64,000 bases of DNA from assembly GCA_009829735.1 (NCBI GenBank), contig CM020618.1:10631119-10695118 (forward strand), read 5' to 3'. This document shows positions 42,958 to 53,612 of the stretch, one piece after another. The position numbers were made by a program, and so were the translations under genes. This stretch comes from Pyropia yezoensis. Lineage: Eukaryota; Rhodophyta; Bangiophyceae; Bangiales; Bangiaceae. Every line of letters begins with the position of its first letter. The first letter of the stretch is position 1. The notes beneath the pieces were generated by a model. It saw only the letters and a program-made list of their open reading frames with translations. It was not told the origin of the DNA and did not search any database.

Positions 42958-44440
42958 ATGCCGGCGGGCGCCGCCAAGCCCTCCCCGCTCCTCGTCGAGC
43001 TGGTCATGCTCGCCGCCTACCAAGACGACGACCCGGGGGAGGACCCCCCGCCACGGTCGCGGGGGGGGGGGGGGGGACGCCCCGGGGTACGCTGCTGCGC
43101 CCGCCGCCGCCGCCGCCGACGACGGCGCCTCTGCCGCCGCCGCGGCGGCGGCACGGGCCTCCCCCGCGGCGGCGGCCGCCGCGGCGGCGCGGTCGCCGCC
43201 GCCGCCGCCCGCGGGGGGTCGGTGGCGGGCGCTGCCGGGCCTTGGCGGGTGGGGGGGCGGCGTCTCCCCGCGCGGGGGGGGGGGGGGGGGCGCGGCGCCG
43301 GCGGGTGCCCGCCGCCGGCGGTGGTGCAGCTGGGGTGGGAGCTCCCGGGGGGGCCCCCGTTTTGGGACCACCCGGTCCGTGGTGGGGGGGGGGGTGGTGG
43401 CGGCGGCATCGACGGCGGGACCGGGCTGCAGCGGGTGGCCGCCGTTGCCCCGACGGCCGAGTCGCTTGCCGACTTGCTCGGCGACGACCGTGTGGGGGGG
43501 TGCTCGCCAGACCGGGCCAGCAGAGGAGGAGGTGGCGGCGGTGGCGGCGGCGGCGGTGAAGGAGGCGGTGGCGGCAAAGGGACAGCCGCTCCCCGCTGCG
43601 GCGGCGGCGGGGGGCCACGCTGGGACCCGGCGGCGGCGGCTGGTCCACATGTACGCCTGAGCTGGGGATGCGGGTGATGGCCTTGATTATCCGTGTCGAG
43701 CGACCCCAGCCGGCGAAGCTCTGGCCCTAGCATCGGAGGCAGCCGGCGGGTTGTGGAGCCGCGGAGCGGGGGGAGTAGGTCGAGTTTGGCCATCGGCAGT
43801 GCGTTCAACCGACGATTGGCGGCGGTATCTCGGGCGGCTAGTGGCGCCTCCTTGCCATCACAGCCGAGTGCGACTAGCATTACTAGGCGCTGCAGCTGCT
43901 ACCTCTGCCGCCGGTGCCGCCGCCGCCGCCGCTGCCGCCGTCTCCGCTGCCGGTTCCGGCGGCGTCGGCGGTGGTGGTTGTGGTGGTGGTGGTGGTGGAA
44001 GAAGGAGCTGTAGTACTCTGAGTACTCCGAGTGGTGGTGGCGGTGGTGGGAGAAGCCGCGGGAATACTCTGAGTCTTCTGAGCACTCCAGCTCCTTCCAC
44101 CCCCACCACCACCACCACCCACACCACTGGTGATGTGGGTGGTTGTGGGGGTAGCGTCGATGAGTCGGCGCTGCTGCTGGACGACGATGGTGGCTCGGAC
44201 GATGGCAGCAGCTGGGAGGGCGACTGGCAGCACGCGTGCAGCGACAGTGCGGGTTGGGGCTGGGGCGCCGCCGCCGCTGGTGGCGGCGGCGGCGGCTGCG
44301 GCGGGGCGCCCAAGAGCCTTGGCGCGTCGCGGCGGGATCGGGAGATTGCAGCGTCCGAGGTGATGCTCCGGTCGCTGCGGATGATTGAAAATATGAGCGG
44401 CCTCGAGGGCGACGGCGGCGGCGGCAGGGGCGGGCTGTGA
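42958..44440 (+). pseudogene. Unknown coding region broken at G runs, with one likely intron
   Basis: Not recognised. Segments with true coding composition occur in changing frames: MPAGAAKPSPLLVELVMLAA from 42958, an Ala-rich segment starting DAPGYAAAP after the G16 run (43061-43076), VVQLGWELPGGPPFWDHPVR and TAESLADLLGDDR after the G17 run (43274-43290), and VKEAVAAKGQPLP to RRRRLVHI near 43650. A GT-AG intron of 213 nt (43651-43863, donor GTACGC, phase 2) joins the last exon, which ends RDREIAASEVMLRSLRMIEN at 44440. The first ATG is only 26 bp after the MYST stop, unusually close for a separate eukaryotic gene. It may therefore be a downstream part of the MYST gene or a gene with an unseen 5-prime end. 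Homopolymer miscounts or real decay are both possible. Confidence 0.4.
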
Positions 44441-45265
44441 ACGCGCCGGCACGCCGATGACGTTGGGGGGTGGGGGGGCGAGCGGTTGGCTGAGCGGGCG
44501 GCTAGCGGATCCCGGGGGTGTGTGTGGCGTAAAGTTTAGGGGACGACGACAAGGCAGGGGGGAGGGGGGATGGACACTGGGGCTGGGGGGACGTTGATCG
44601 CGCTCGTCGGACTGGCGGGACAGGTGAGCGGGCGGGCGGGTGGGCGGGCAGGCGGGCGGGATGCAAAAGAAGAAGGTTGACGCCACGGCTGTGGTGCTTC
44701 CCGACGCCTTCCCGACGCCTTCCCGACGCCTTCCCGACGCCTTCCCGACGCCTTCCCGACGCCTTCCCGACGCCTTCCCGACGCCTTCCCGACGCCTTCC
44801 CGACGCCTTCCCGACGCCTTCCCGACGCCTTCCCGACACCTTCTCGACGCCGGTACTCATCATTTACATGCTCTGCGCCTGGGTGTTTCATGACTCGCTC
44901 ACTTGTGCCGGCGCGCATGCCGTGCTGCTCACCGGCCCAGTAGGCAGCTCTTTTTCTTTTGACGACTCCTTGGGGGGCTACTATATATGTTTGACCCATG
45001 ATCCGAACGTTTTCCCTCGGAAATGGCACTGTCGCCGTCGACGAAGACGCCGCGTACCGACGAGTGCTCGTCTACTCCGTGCGCCAGGCCCGCCCCGCAC
45101 TGCGACCCCACATCCTGGCGGCCTACGCCGTGGTGGTGTGGCTGGGCGACTTCCTCCGCTTCCCCTCTAAGCCCTCCTTATTCCCCCCCTCCCCCTTCCC
45201 CTCTTTGCCCTCCTTAATCCCCCCCTCCCCCTTCCCATCCACGCGGCGGCGTTCCAGCCTGGGCC
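44441..45265. other. Intergenic region with a minisatellite
   Basis: It contains the 11-bp tandem repeat at 44698-44851. Pyrimidine-rich CCCCCTCCCCCTTCCC repeats at 45165-45240 form the leader of the next gene. No gene is recognised. Confidence 0.5.
44698..44851. repeat. 11-bp minisatellite, 14 copies
   Basis: Fourteen consecutive copies of TTCCCGACGCC. Twelve are identical and the last two carry one change each (GACACC and TTCTCG). The near-perfect array implies recent expansion. All reading frames stay open through it, which creates spurious PDAFPTPSRRL-type translations. Confidence 0.95.
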
Positions 45266-48259
45266 ATGGCACTGAAGGGGGTGGCCAAGGCCGCCCGCTC
45301 TGGGCGGCGCCACTCGTCGTACGGGGCGGCCGGTGGCGCCGCTGCGGGCGGGCCAGCGAGCCGGCGGCAGAAGAAGCAGCCCTGGCGGTCGCTGTCAAAG
45401 GGCGCGGCGGCCGCGGCGGGGGCCGCACCCCTCCAGCGCCGGGGGGGCGCAGCTGTCCCCGTCTTCCCCCCCCCCCCCACCCCCGGCACGCCACGCACTG
45501 GCTCCCTCTCCCTACACCGGTGCGCCTTCACCGAGTGGCCCATCTCGGGCGGCACCGCCGCGGCGGGCGTGACCCTCCCCGGTGGCGGCGGTGCGCTCAT
45601 CGCTGTTGGCCGTGCCAACGGAGTTGTCGAGGTGCGGTCGTCGGCTCTTGGGTGGGGCACCCTCGCGGCGCTCCCCGCGCCGCCCGTCGAGGGCACCACC
45701 GTCGGTCTGCGTGTGCGTGGCGGCCGTGGCGGGGACGGGCTAGCGGGCCAGCTGGACGGAGCGGGACCGGCGGTGGTGTCGGCGCTCGCCTGGGCACCCA
45801 CCCCCGTCGGGGTGCTGCTGTGGGCGGCCCGCCGGGACGGCTCCCTGTCCCTGCTGCGGGTGGGGGGGGGGGGGGTGACGGTGGTGGTGCGGCTCGACCT
45901 GGGCGGCGGGCCGCTGTGGTGCCTGGCGGCGGCGCCGTCGGCGCCCGCCTGGGCGGCTGCCACCGCCGCCTCTACGGGCATGGCGGCGGAAACTGGCCTG
46001 GCCGTCGCTGTGGGCTGCGACGACCGGCGAGTTCGGCTGGTGACGCCTGCTGACGCGACGGTGCTGACGCCCGCTGTAGTGGCCGCCGCACCCGGTATGG
46101 AGGTGGTGGAGGGCATGGCCGCCAGCGCGTCGTCGGCGCTGTCGTGGGAGGTGCGGTCGGCGGGGCCACCCGGTGGCTCCCGTGTGCTGAGCATTGACTG
46201 GAAGGCCAACGCGTCGTCGGGCCTCCAGACGCTCGTGGCGGGTGAGTCGAAGGGCGGCCTCCGGTGGCTCACCAAGCCACCCCCCGCGGGGTGGGCCCCC
46301 CCCTCTTTGGCGGGCGGCGTCGGCCGACCACCGATTGCTGCGTGGACGTCCGGGGACTGGTCGGTGGCGGTCCGTACCCGGCTGATATCTCATGGTGAAC
46401 CCGCCGCCGTGTGGGCGGCGGCTTTTCTCCCCACCGGCAACGTTGTGACAGGCGATGCCACAGGCCGAGTGATGGTCTGGGGCGCCGCCGCCGTCGCCGA
46501 GGCTGAATTCCGCATTGAGGGCCTTGTCGGCGCTGTCACATCGCTGGCCGTTGGGGAGCTGTCCCCACCAGACGGGGCCCTCCGGGGGGATGTGATGGTG
46601 TTCGTGGGTGCCGAAAATGGGGCGGTCGGCGCGCTGCGGGCCGAGCTCTTGACTGACGGGGCAGAATCCTCTGCAGCGGCAGCGGCGTCGCCCACCTGGT
46701 CCGCCTTTCGTGGCCGGCGGTCGCACCAAGCAGACGTACGGGCGGTGGTGGCGGTTGGGGGTGGCGTGTGGGCATCCACCGGTCTTGACGCGGGGGTGGT
46801 GGTGTGGTCGGGTTGGGACTGGCTGCGGGAGGCGCGCCCCGTCCGGGTACTCCCTTCGTCTGCGCCCGCCTTACCTCCGGTCACCACCATCGTGCCTGCC
46901 GGGCCGGGGGGTTCGGAGGGGGCCCTGCTGGTCCGAGCCGCGGCCAACCTGCAACTGTGGACGCTTCCTTCGTCGGAGGTGGCCTGCGCTTCCGGTCCGG
47001 GCAGTGACCCGGTGCTGCTGCTCGAGGTGGTGGTCAGGGGGGTAGGGGGTGCCGTCTTAGCTGCCGCCGCGGCGCCGCAGCTGACCGCTCTCGCGGCCGT
47101 GGGCGTTTCAGGAGGGGCGGTCTACTGGTTGGAGCGTGTGTCGGGAGGGAGTGGGTACGTCGGCCCGCTGCTGGTGGACGAGCAGCCCACCTTTGTGGTG
47201 GTCCCCGCGGCACTGGATGCGGCCGCGTCCGCGGCCGTAGCGGGGGCGCGGCGGCTCGAATTTCTTGGCGGCGGCCGCAGCGCCCTCGTGGCCATTGCTG
47301 CCGACGGTCGTGCGGTACATTTGATTGTCGCCGACGCGGTGTTGTCGGCTGACGGGGGTAGCAGCACAGGGGAGGCGCCTGCCTACCGCCTGGCGGGCTC
47401 GTGGTCGGTAGATGAGCCCGCCGCGGCGACGAAGCTCTACGGCGCTCTCGACGCCGCCCCAATGCCCACCGGCGACGTTGGCTTTGTCACTTTGGCCACT
47501 GGCAAGCGGGCGGCAGCGAAGAAGCGCAAGCGAGCCGTGCCCATGGTAGCGGTGGCTGATACCCATGGGCGCGTGGCGTTGCTGTGTCTGAACGCCCCTC
47601 TGTCGGCGCGGACACTGGGCGCGGGCACCCTTGACCGCCCTGGTGCCACGTTTACTAGCGTCCACCCGTCGACCTCGGCCCTTCCCGTGACGGCCTTGTC
47701 CTTTGACGGCCCTTGTCAACGCCTGGCGGTTGTCACTGCCGCCCACCGAGTTTTTGTCTACGATGTTTCACCTGAGGGTCTGGTTGAGACCCCCTGGTCT
47801 GTCGCTTTCTCGGCAGCAATGCCCTTGCGTCGGGTGGTTCCCGAATCTTGGCGGGCGGCGCTTCCCCCTTTTGCCGTCGTCTGGCCCGGCGAGCGCGCTG
47901 GCGCAGACACTCTCCTTGTGTCTACCTATGATTTCACTGCGGTGCTGGCCATGGGCGCCAATCCAGAGCCGTTCACGGCGCCGTTGGCCTTAGGCGACGG
48001 ACTGGTTGAGCTGATGCAGCCGACCGATCGCAATGCTAATAGGATCGTCGAACGGTCGGCAGGTGTCAAGACGGGAGTGCGCAAGCCCGTACGCATGTGG
48101 CGCGTGCCTGGTGGGCATGTGCTGGTGCTTGGCCCGTTTCAGAACGTGCTTGGCGTTGGCGTCCTGGGGCCAGATGGAGAGGTGGCCGTCGTGGAGCGCC
48201 CATCGGCCACTCTGACCCATTACTTGCCGGAGGTGTTGCCAAAGAGGTCTCTGACGTAG
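45266..48259 (+). CDS. UTP4: UTP4/Cirhin-like WD40 protein, SSU processome
   Basis: A 997-aa protein whose ATG at 45266 follows a C-rich leader. After a basic, Ala-rich N-terminus, WD40-type beta-propeller blades run through nearly all of the protein: HRCAFTEWP and IAVGRANGVVEV (about 92-125), SRVLSIDWKAN, GDATGRVMVWG (about 396), HQADVRAVVAVGGGVWASTG (about 487), ALSFDGPCQRLAVVTAAHRV, and the end RKPVRMWRVPGGHVLVLGPF. The RANGxxEV blade near the start, the H-x-ADVRA blade and the C-terminal end match UTP4/Cirhin from memory. That protein is a member of the t-UTP/UTP-A subcomplex, which binds nascent pre-rRNA in the nucleolus. A KKRKR patch near residue 755 could be a nuclear signal. Another two-propeller nucleolar protein is the main alternative. 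Confidence 0.68.
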   Translation: MALKGVAKAARSGRRHSSYGAAGGAAAGGPASRRQKKQPWRSLSKGAAAAAGAAPLQRRGGAAVPVFPPPPTPGTPRTGSLSLHRCAFTEWPISGGTAAAGVTLPGGGGALIAVGRANGVVEVRSSALGWGTLAALPAPPVEGTTVGLRVRGGRGGDGLAGQLDGAGPAVVSALAWAPTPVGVLLWAARRDGSLSLLRVGGGGVTVVVRLDLGGGPLWCLAAAPSAPAWAAATAASTGMAAETGLAVAVGCDDRRVRLVTPADATVLTPAVVAAAPGMEVVEGMAASASSALSWEVRSAGPPGGSRVLSIDWKANASSGLQTLVAGESKGGLRWLTKPPPAGWAPPSLAGGVGRPPIAAWTSGDWSVAVRTRLISHGEPAAVWAAAFLPTGNVVTGDATGRVMVWGAAAVAEAEFRIEGLVGAVTSLAVGELSPPDGALRGDVMVFVGAENGAVGALRAELLTDGAESSAAAAASPTWSAFRGRRSHQADVRAVVAVGGGVWASTGLDAGVVVWSGWDWLREARPVRVLPSSAPALPPVTTIVPAGPGGSEGALLVRAAANLQLWTLPSSEVACASGPGSDPVLLLEVVVRGVGGAVLAAAAAPQLTALAAVGVSGGAVYWLERVSGGSGYVGPLLVDEQPTFVVVPAALDAAASAAVAGARRLEFLGGGRSALVAIAADGRAVHLIVADAVLSADGGSSTGEAPAYRLAGSWSVDEPAAATKLYGALDAAPMPTGDVGFVTLATGKRAAAKKRKRAVPMVAVADTHGRVALLCLNAPLSARTLGAGTLDRPGATFTSVHPSTSALPVTALSFDGPCQRLAVVTAAHRVFVYDVSPEGLVETPWSVAFSAAMPLRRVVPESWRAALPPFAVVWPGERAGADTLLVSTYDFTAVLAMGANPEPFTAPLALGDGLVELMQPTDRNANRIVERSAGVKTGVRKPVRMWRVPGGHVLVLGPFQNVLGVGVLGPDGEVAVVERPSATLTHYLPEVLPKRSLT

Positions 48260-48620
48260 GGGCGGTTGAGAAAGGGAGGGGGAGGGGGAGCCACTTGGAC
48301 TGCACTGGTCGTCGTGTGTTTCTGGTGACGGTCGAGGGTCTCTCTTGGGTTTTGGTTGGTTTGGCTGCCTGAGGATGGTCAGCAACAGTGGGGCTGTACG
48401 CCCTCTCGTTCTTAGCCTTACTGGAAGGCTCCAACGCGGGACAGCTCTGCTATTCTTCACTTCTCTTTCGTGGATGCTCTTGTCAAGGTGGAGCACACTT
48501 AGCTCATCGTGGATGCCCTTGTCCTGGTCGAGCCACGATGGAACAACGATTGTGGGAGACCGGGAGCCAGAACTGGAAAATCTATGCCTTTATCAATGAT
48601 AGAGGGGCCGTGCTATTCAA

Positions 48621-48729
48621 GCCCTGCTAGCTCAGTTGGTTAGAGCGCCAGACTTTTAAGGCACATTCTCGCTACTGACATCTGGTGGTCGCGGGTTCAA
48701 GGCACTCCGCGACAATCCCGCGTGGGGCG
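48621..48729 (+). tRNA. tRNA-Lys(UUU) with an anticodon-loop intron and a second intron in the T-loop
   Basis: A complete cloverleaf forms only if two insertions are removed. Acceptor stem 48621-48627 pairs with 48722-48728 (7 bp, two G-U), with G73 at 48729. D-arm GCTC/GAGC spans 48630-48646. The anticodon stem CCAGA (48648-48652) pairs with TCTGG (48681-48685) and the loop C-T-TTT-A-A gives anticodon UUU. A 21-nt intron (48659-48679) sits at the canonical 37/38 position. T-stem GCGGG (48691-48695) pairs with CCCGC (48717-48721), and the T-loop TTCAA...AT is interrupted by about 14 nt (48701-48714). The spliced RNA is 74 nt. A/B-box sequences are recognisable, the B box being split after GGTTCAA. 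A T4 terminator lies at 48758-48761. Ectopic tRNA introns of this kind are known in the red alga Cyanidioschyzon merolae. Confidence 0.88.
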
Positions 48730-49980
48730 ATCGGACTGCTGCACCAGCGTGGTTCTCTTTTAGCGATGGCTCTTACGCATACTGACTACTGGTAGTAAGA
48801 TTTACCATGAAGGTTAACGAAACGAAAACCATTCCCACGCAGAACTCCGTTTTTAATCAGCTCCGTCGACGTTCCAAAACCCGCCACGACTACGGGGAGG
48901 GAGAGAACGGAGTGTGGGGCGCGCGGAGGTCATGCGCACTGCGGTGGCGGGGATAAATCGGAAACCGCTTCGACCTCAGCCAAGACGTGCACATCCACAC
49001 CGTGGATGTGAGCGCGAGATTTGCCGGCGTCCGTGTGGAGATGCATGTCGTTCTCTCCAAGTAACGTCTTCGTCTTGTGAATAGGCTGGAGTCGTGCAGG
49101 ACATGCGTCTTCGGACCTGGTCGCTACGGACGCGATGATTGCCTGCTCACCGGGTGATGGTCGTCGTGTTTTGGCATGGACATGGAAAATCTGCACTTCC
49201 GCCCTCGTCTTCCCAAAGCAGACGGCAACAAGTCAACAAGAATTCTTGATGCGTCACAGCAATGGCGAAGAAGAAAACGCATCTACTACGAACGCCACAG
49301 TCACAACACAAAGTGTACACAGGAGTTACGCAAACACCTTCTGAGCCCTGAGAAAGCAATTATAGTATGCGTAGAGCAGCGCTTCGTCTCCAAAAGATAG
49401 TAGACGGTCTCAGGGGGACAGCGAGCAGAAGCAGCCCAACGGAAGCCGCTTTGTACATGGCCGAGTATGAGGGGCAGGCCGAACAAAGTAGTTGAGAGGA
49501 GTTCTCTAGGGGGGTGGGGAAGTATGTTTGGTCACGGACGGTACATACACCGGTGGTGGTGGTTGTGGAGTGCACGCCCCAAGGAGGGGGGGTAAGTACT
49601 AAGTGGTGCGCATCAGGGGCCAGCCGCGCGGCCGCTCCAGGAAGACATGTCTGTGCCCTTTGTGCACTAACCCTCGACACTGTCACTGCGGGGGCACACA
49701 CGTGCCCGAGTCGACTGTTCTGCTGACCCGCCAAGGCTTCACTACACGTCCGCAGTGGGGATGGGCGGCGGAGCGCTGCGGGTGAAGGCGGTGGGCGGTG
49801 CCGATAGCGCACGGGGGGGGGAGCGCTGGGCTGCCGCTGGTGTTCGTGGTGGGAGCCAAGGGCGGGGGGCGGCCTCGCTCAGATTTTCTGCTTCAGGTGA
49901 TCCCAAACTGAGCCGTTAACTTTTCGAGCATTGGGTTGGATCGCCGCTCAAAATAGGCCTGCCTTCTCATCCGTGCAGCT
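48730..49980. other. Region without a recognised gene
   Basis: Moderate-GC DNA downstream of the tRNA. A frame near 49603-49785 has a Cys-rich CLCPLCTNPRHCHCG stretch, but it is short and unsupported. Nothing else is recognised. Confidence 0.4.
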
Positions 49981-50060
49981 GCCGTTGATCGGTCTTTCAA
50001 GGGGCTAGGGATGAAGGTGGGGTTCTGTTCCAGATGTGAGGGTGGGGTTCAGTTCACGGT
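49981..50060. repeat. Left inverted repeat of the candidate MULE
   Basis: Contains two GGTGGGGTTC motifs and pairs in inverted orientation with 55287-55359. Identity is roughly two thirds by eye, with gaps. Confidence 0.5.
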
Positions 50061-50464
50061 GCAAAGAGTTGCGTTGGACTTAGAAAGACGAGTCCAAGGT
50101 TGATCGCGATCACGTAGAATGGGGTCGCGTGGGGCTCAGCTCAGGGAGCAAGCGACACAAAAAGGATGGTTTTGGCGCGGACCCAGTTGGGCACCATCCT
50201 GTTTCCGTTTTGCCTTTCTGGCAGCAACGCTGTGCACCCGTGCAGCCGTCCTGTTTGGCGCCAATGGGGCAGGGTCGCTGACCACTGGCGCGACTGCCTG
50301 CTCGATTCTCTGGCTGCGCGCCTTCCCATCAGTCAGGTGGCACGCTCTGTGGTCGGCGAGTATGTCTGGCCGTTATTCAGGGTTCCCGCGTCGGCATCCC
50401 CTCCCCCAGTGTAACGGCCATCATCCCCACAGGCCAGCACTCCGCACACACACCTTTGAGCCAC

Positions 50465-53400
50465 ATGATGGCGTCTCCCCCTCCTGCTGCTGGGGTCTCA
50501 GAGGCTGGGGCGGCGACCGCATCCGCCTCACCTGGGGTGACGCCGTCCGAGCTGTCGCCCGCCGGCGCTGAGCCCGTCTCCATATTGACGAAGGAGGACT
50601 CTGGGCTGTACAGGGTGCGTTTGAGTGTCTCTGGTATGGCTGTTCTTGCTCGGGTTCCTGGGAGCTCCTCACCATTCGCCCCGCAGAGGTGTGAGAGAGG
50701 GCTGTCAACGGTTGTGCTGACGGATTGTGCTGCGTGGCTTCGTTATGATTTACACGTGCTCCTCTGTTTGGAACGCTCCTTTGTTACAGATCTCGAAAAA
50801 AAAAACTGTCGAGGAACTTGTTATGCATGGAGACGACCTGGAGCCGTACCTCAGGACTAGTGACGGCGGAATCGCGCATGTTGTGAACCTGAAAGCCGTC
50901 GACGCGGCCACGTTCTTCCGGGACAGCCCCTATTCATGGGGGGATCCGAAGGGGTCTTCAAAAACGACGGTGTGCGTCGCTGGACGTTGGCGGCGGTATG
51001 AAGTCAACACGCGGACGTGCTCGCCGCCAATGGTGTGCGCTCGGATGAGCGCTGATGTCGCCAGCGCGCATCACACGAAAGTTGACTTTGATGACCCCAT
51101 TTGGGTCAACGCAATGCGCATATGCGAGCTCGACGGCGACGCCGAGAGTCAGGTGTACAAGACGACGCTGGTAAGTTTATATCGAGCGCGTACACGGGGA
51201 GTGCACACCTGCCTTGATTCCGCAGGGTATCAGCACACGAGATGTCCCGCTGTCCGTGGCACTGACTGTTGAGTTTCGCGTACTTCGTGCTTTCGGCAGC
51301 GTCTTGCATGTGTTTTGGATGAATGCGGCTAGTCTTTCTATCGGCTTATTGAGAGAAGCCTAGAGGGGGGATGCTCGTTTGCAGACGAGGACGGCTCGCA
51401 ATGTGGCGGTCGGCCAAACGTCGTCCGAGGACGGAAGACGGCCAGGCCTTTGTTGGCTGTTCCGACTGGAAAAAGGGCGACCCCCCCACCCACCTGGGTG
51501 GCCACATGGCGCGATGGGTGCCTGACGGCGTCGACGTGGACAGGCTGAGTACGTGGCTGGACAGTGGTGTCCAAGTGTTGGACCCAACCGGCAACTGCGC
51601 GTTCATCGCCCCGAAGCGCTCTCGCGAGAAGGACTGCAAGCGTCACGGCGGAGAGTTCCCGGCACTGGTGCGGGCCGCAGATGGGCAGTGCCCCGTTCGC
51701 GTCGAGTTCTACACTCCTATCGACACAGAGGCTGGTTCTACTGTTCGAGCAATCGTCGTCCTCCGTGGGACGCACAGTCACGTGTTTCCTGTTTGCAAAC
51801 CCAGCAGCGCCGTGGTGCACGACGTCGTGGAGAAGAATCCGTCCCTGCCAATTCGAACGCTTCAGGTACGTTCACGTGGGCTTCTTGGCTGGACTGTTAC
51901 GCACCAGTCTCCAACCGTTGCACGGTACTCTCATTCCCATTCTCCTTACCGTCGCATTTCTGACTATGAAGAGGATCCTGAGTACCCTGAAAACTTCTGG
52001 TTGATTTACGCAGGACCAAATCCGTGACGCCAGCGGTGGCGGTGTGGCCAGCAGTTCTTTTGTCCGCAAGCTGCGCCAGAAGTCTCGTCTGAAGGCTCAT
52101 CCGTACGGGCAGGACATCCTTGGCATCATCGACCTCTACCGGCGAGCGGCATCAAAGCACGACTACGTCAAAGCCGTCATTCAGAAGGGGGACTACATGG
52201 TTGTCGTCATGCAGACGGATGGCCAGGCGGCTCTGTCAGGCAAGCTTCGGTTCATCCAGGCCGACTCTACTTTCGGCGTGGTTGCCCCCGGCGGGGCCAA
52301 GGAGGGAGTAGCGGTCGACGCCATTCGATCTGCAGGCAAACGGGCGTTTGACTGGGACCTCTTCAATATTGTGTACGTTATTCCTCTATGCCTCTTGGGT
52401 CGGCATTTGACGAGAGGGTGAACGCGCGTTGAGGGGGCCAGCGCGGATGGAGAGGATCCCATTTGGGGGGGGGGGGGGGGGTAAGGGCGACCGACTGAAC
52501 CGTTAATACACTCAGCTTGCTCTTATGCGTTGTGGTCTGTTTTTTTCTTTTTTTCTTGCAGAGCCTTCGTTCAGTCCTTGAATCGGTCTGTGACCATTTT
52601 CAGAGCGATGGTTATCGGCACGACAGCAGACATGTACGAGGAGCTGTTTGAGCAATACTTCCGAGTGGCTGCTGCTAACGGTCTTGCGGCACCTCGAATC
52701 AGCGATCGAGAGAGCGGCGGTGGCGCGAGACAGCAGCGGACGCCGTTTGTCTCCGTGACAATGGACTTTGAAACGGGGCAGCACATCGGCTGCTTTCGTG
52801 CTCTTGCCCGCGTCTTTGGCGGGCAACCAGAGAACTACCACGGTCGAGTGGTTGGTTGCAGCGTGCATTTCAAGCGTTTCTTGCTTGGTCCTTGTGGCAA
52901 CAACTTGGATGACCCATTCTTCATCCACATGACACGCCTGCGAGAGAGTGACACCGATCACGGGATTGAGGACGTGCGGGCTGAGCTCATGACGACGTCG
53001 AGCGCGTGTGCGGCGCAAGGAGAGACGCGCAAGGCGAACATCATCCGATGGCTGTTGCAGAATGAGCCTGCTCTTCTGGCCGCCTTCCCCCGGGCCACGG
53101 GCGTGCTGGGGAAGATTGAGTTGCTGGCCAGCTATAGCGACACAAACTCGCGCGAGTCACTGAACCGGCAGACCAAGCAGGTGGTGTCTGAGAAGGGAGC
53201 ATCCACGCTGCTGGATGTCGTCTCGGCGCTCTCCGAATTTGACCATGCGACGATGGCGAGCATGACCAGCCCTGGACGAGTGGTGCCCACTGGTGACTCG
53301 CAGATGGCGCGTATGGGCCGGGCAGCAGGCCGCAGGCGGCGGAGCAACGCGGTGCCGGCCACAGGCCAGCCTCCCAAGCCAGCTCAGCGTCAACGCCGCC

Positions 53401-53612
53401 AATCACCAGCCGCAGCTTCAGCGACGGTACCAAGTAACCGCCAGGGCTCGAACGGGCTGGCAGTGGCCCCGGCCACTGCGACCTATGCTGGTGGGGCGGC
53501 TTTGTTTCCTGCCAGTCTCATCGCGGAGTTTCAAGCTTTTTTGAGCGCGAGAGCGCGAGGTGCGTCTGGTGAGGGAGGGTCGGCTGGGCCTTCTGCGGGG
53601 GCCATTGAATGA
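50465..53612 (+). CDS. Mutator-like (MULE) transposase, about six exons
   Basis: Protein of roughly 810-830 aa. Exons: 50465-50614, 50790-51170, a short exon from 51226 with uncertain end, 51385-51865, 52014-52372 and 52562-53612. Introns are GT-AG (donors GTGCGT, GTAAGT, GTACGT, GTACGT), with phases 0, 0, unresolved, 0 and 2. Exon 4 carries a WRKY-GCM1/FLYWCH-type finger: GQAFVGCSDWKKGD...DCKRHGGEFP...CPVRVEFY...GTHSHVFP. The catalytic domain shows Asp in IQADSTFGV (about 52262), Asp in VTMDFETGQHIGCF (about 52764) followed by the C-x2-H-type GCSVHFKRF, and a likely catalytic Glu in SRESLNR (53154-53156). The C-terminal 100 residues are basic and Gln/Ala-rich. All assigned exons are open, so the gene may be functional. 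The 51226-51385 junction needs a phase-2 splice or an alternative acceptor near 51355. Confidence 0.75.

Noticed and set aside
44640-44943. Proline/serine repeat proteins with an 11-residue period
   Set aside because: They are translations of the 11-bp minisatellite, which is open in all frames.
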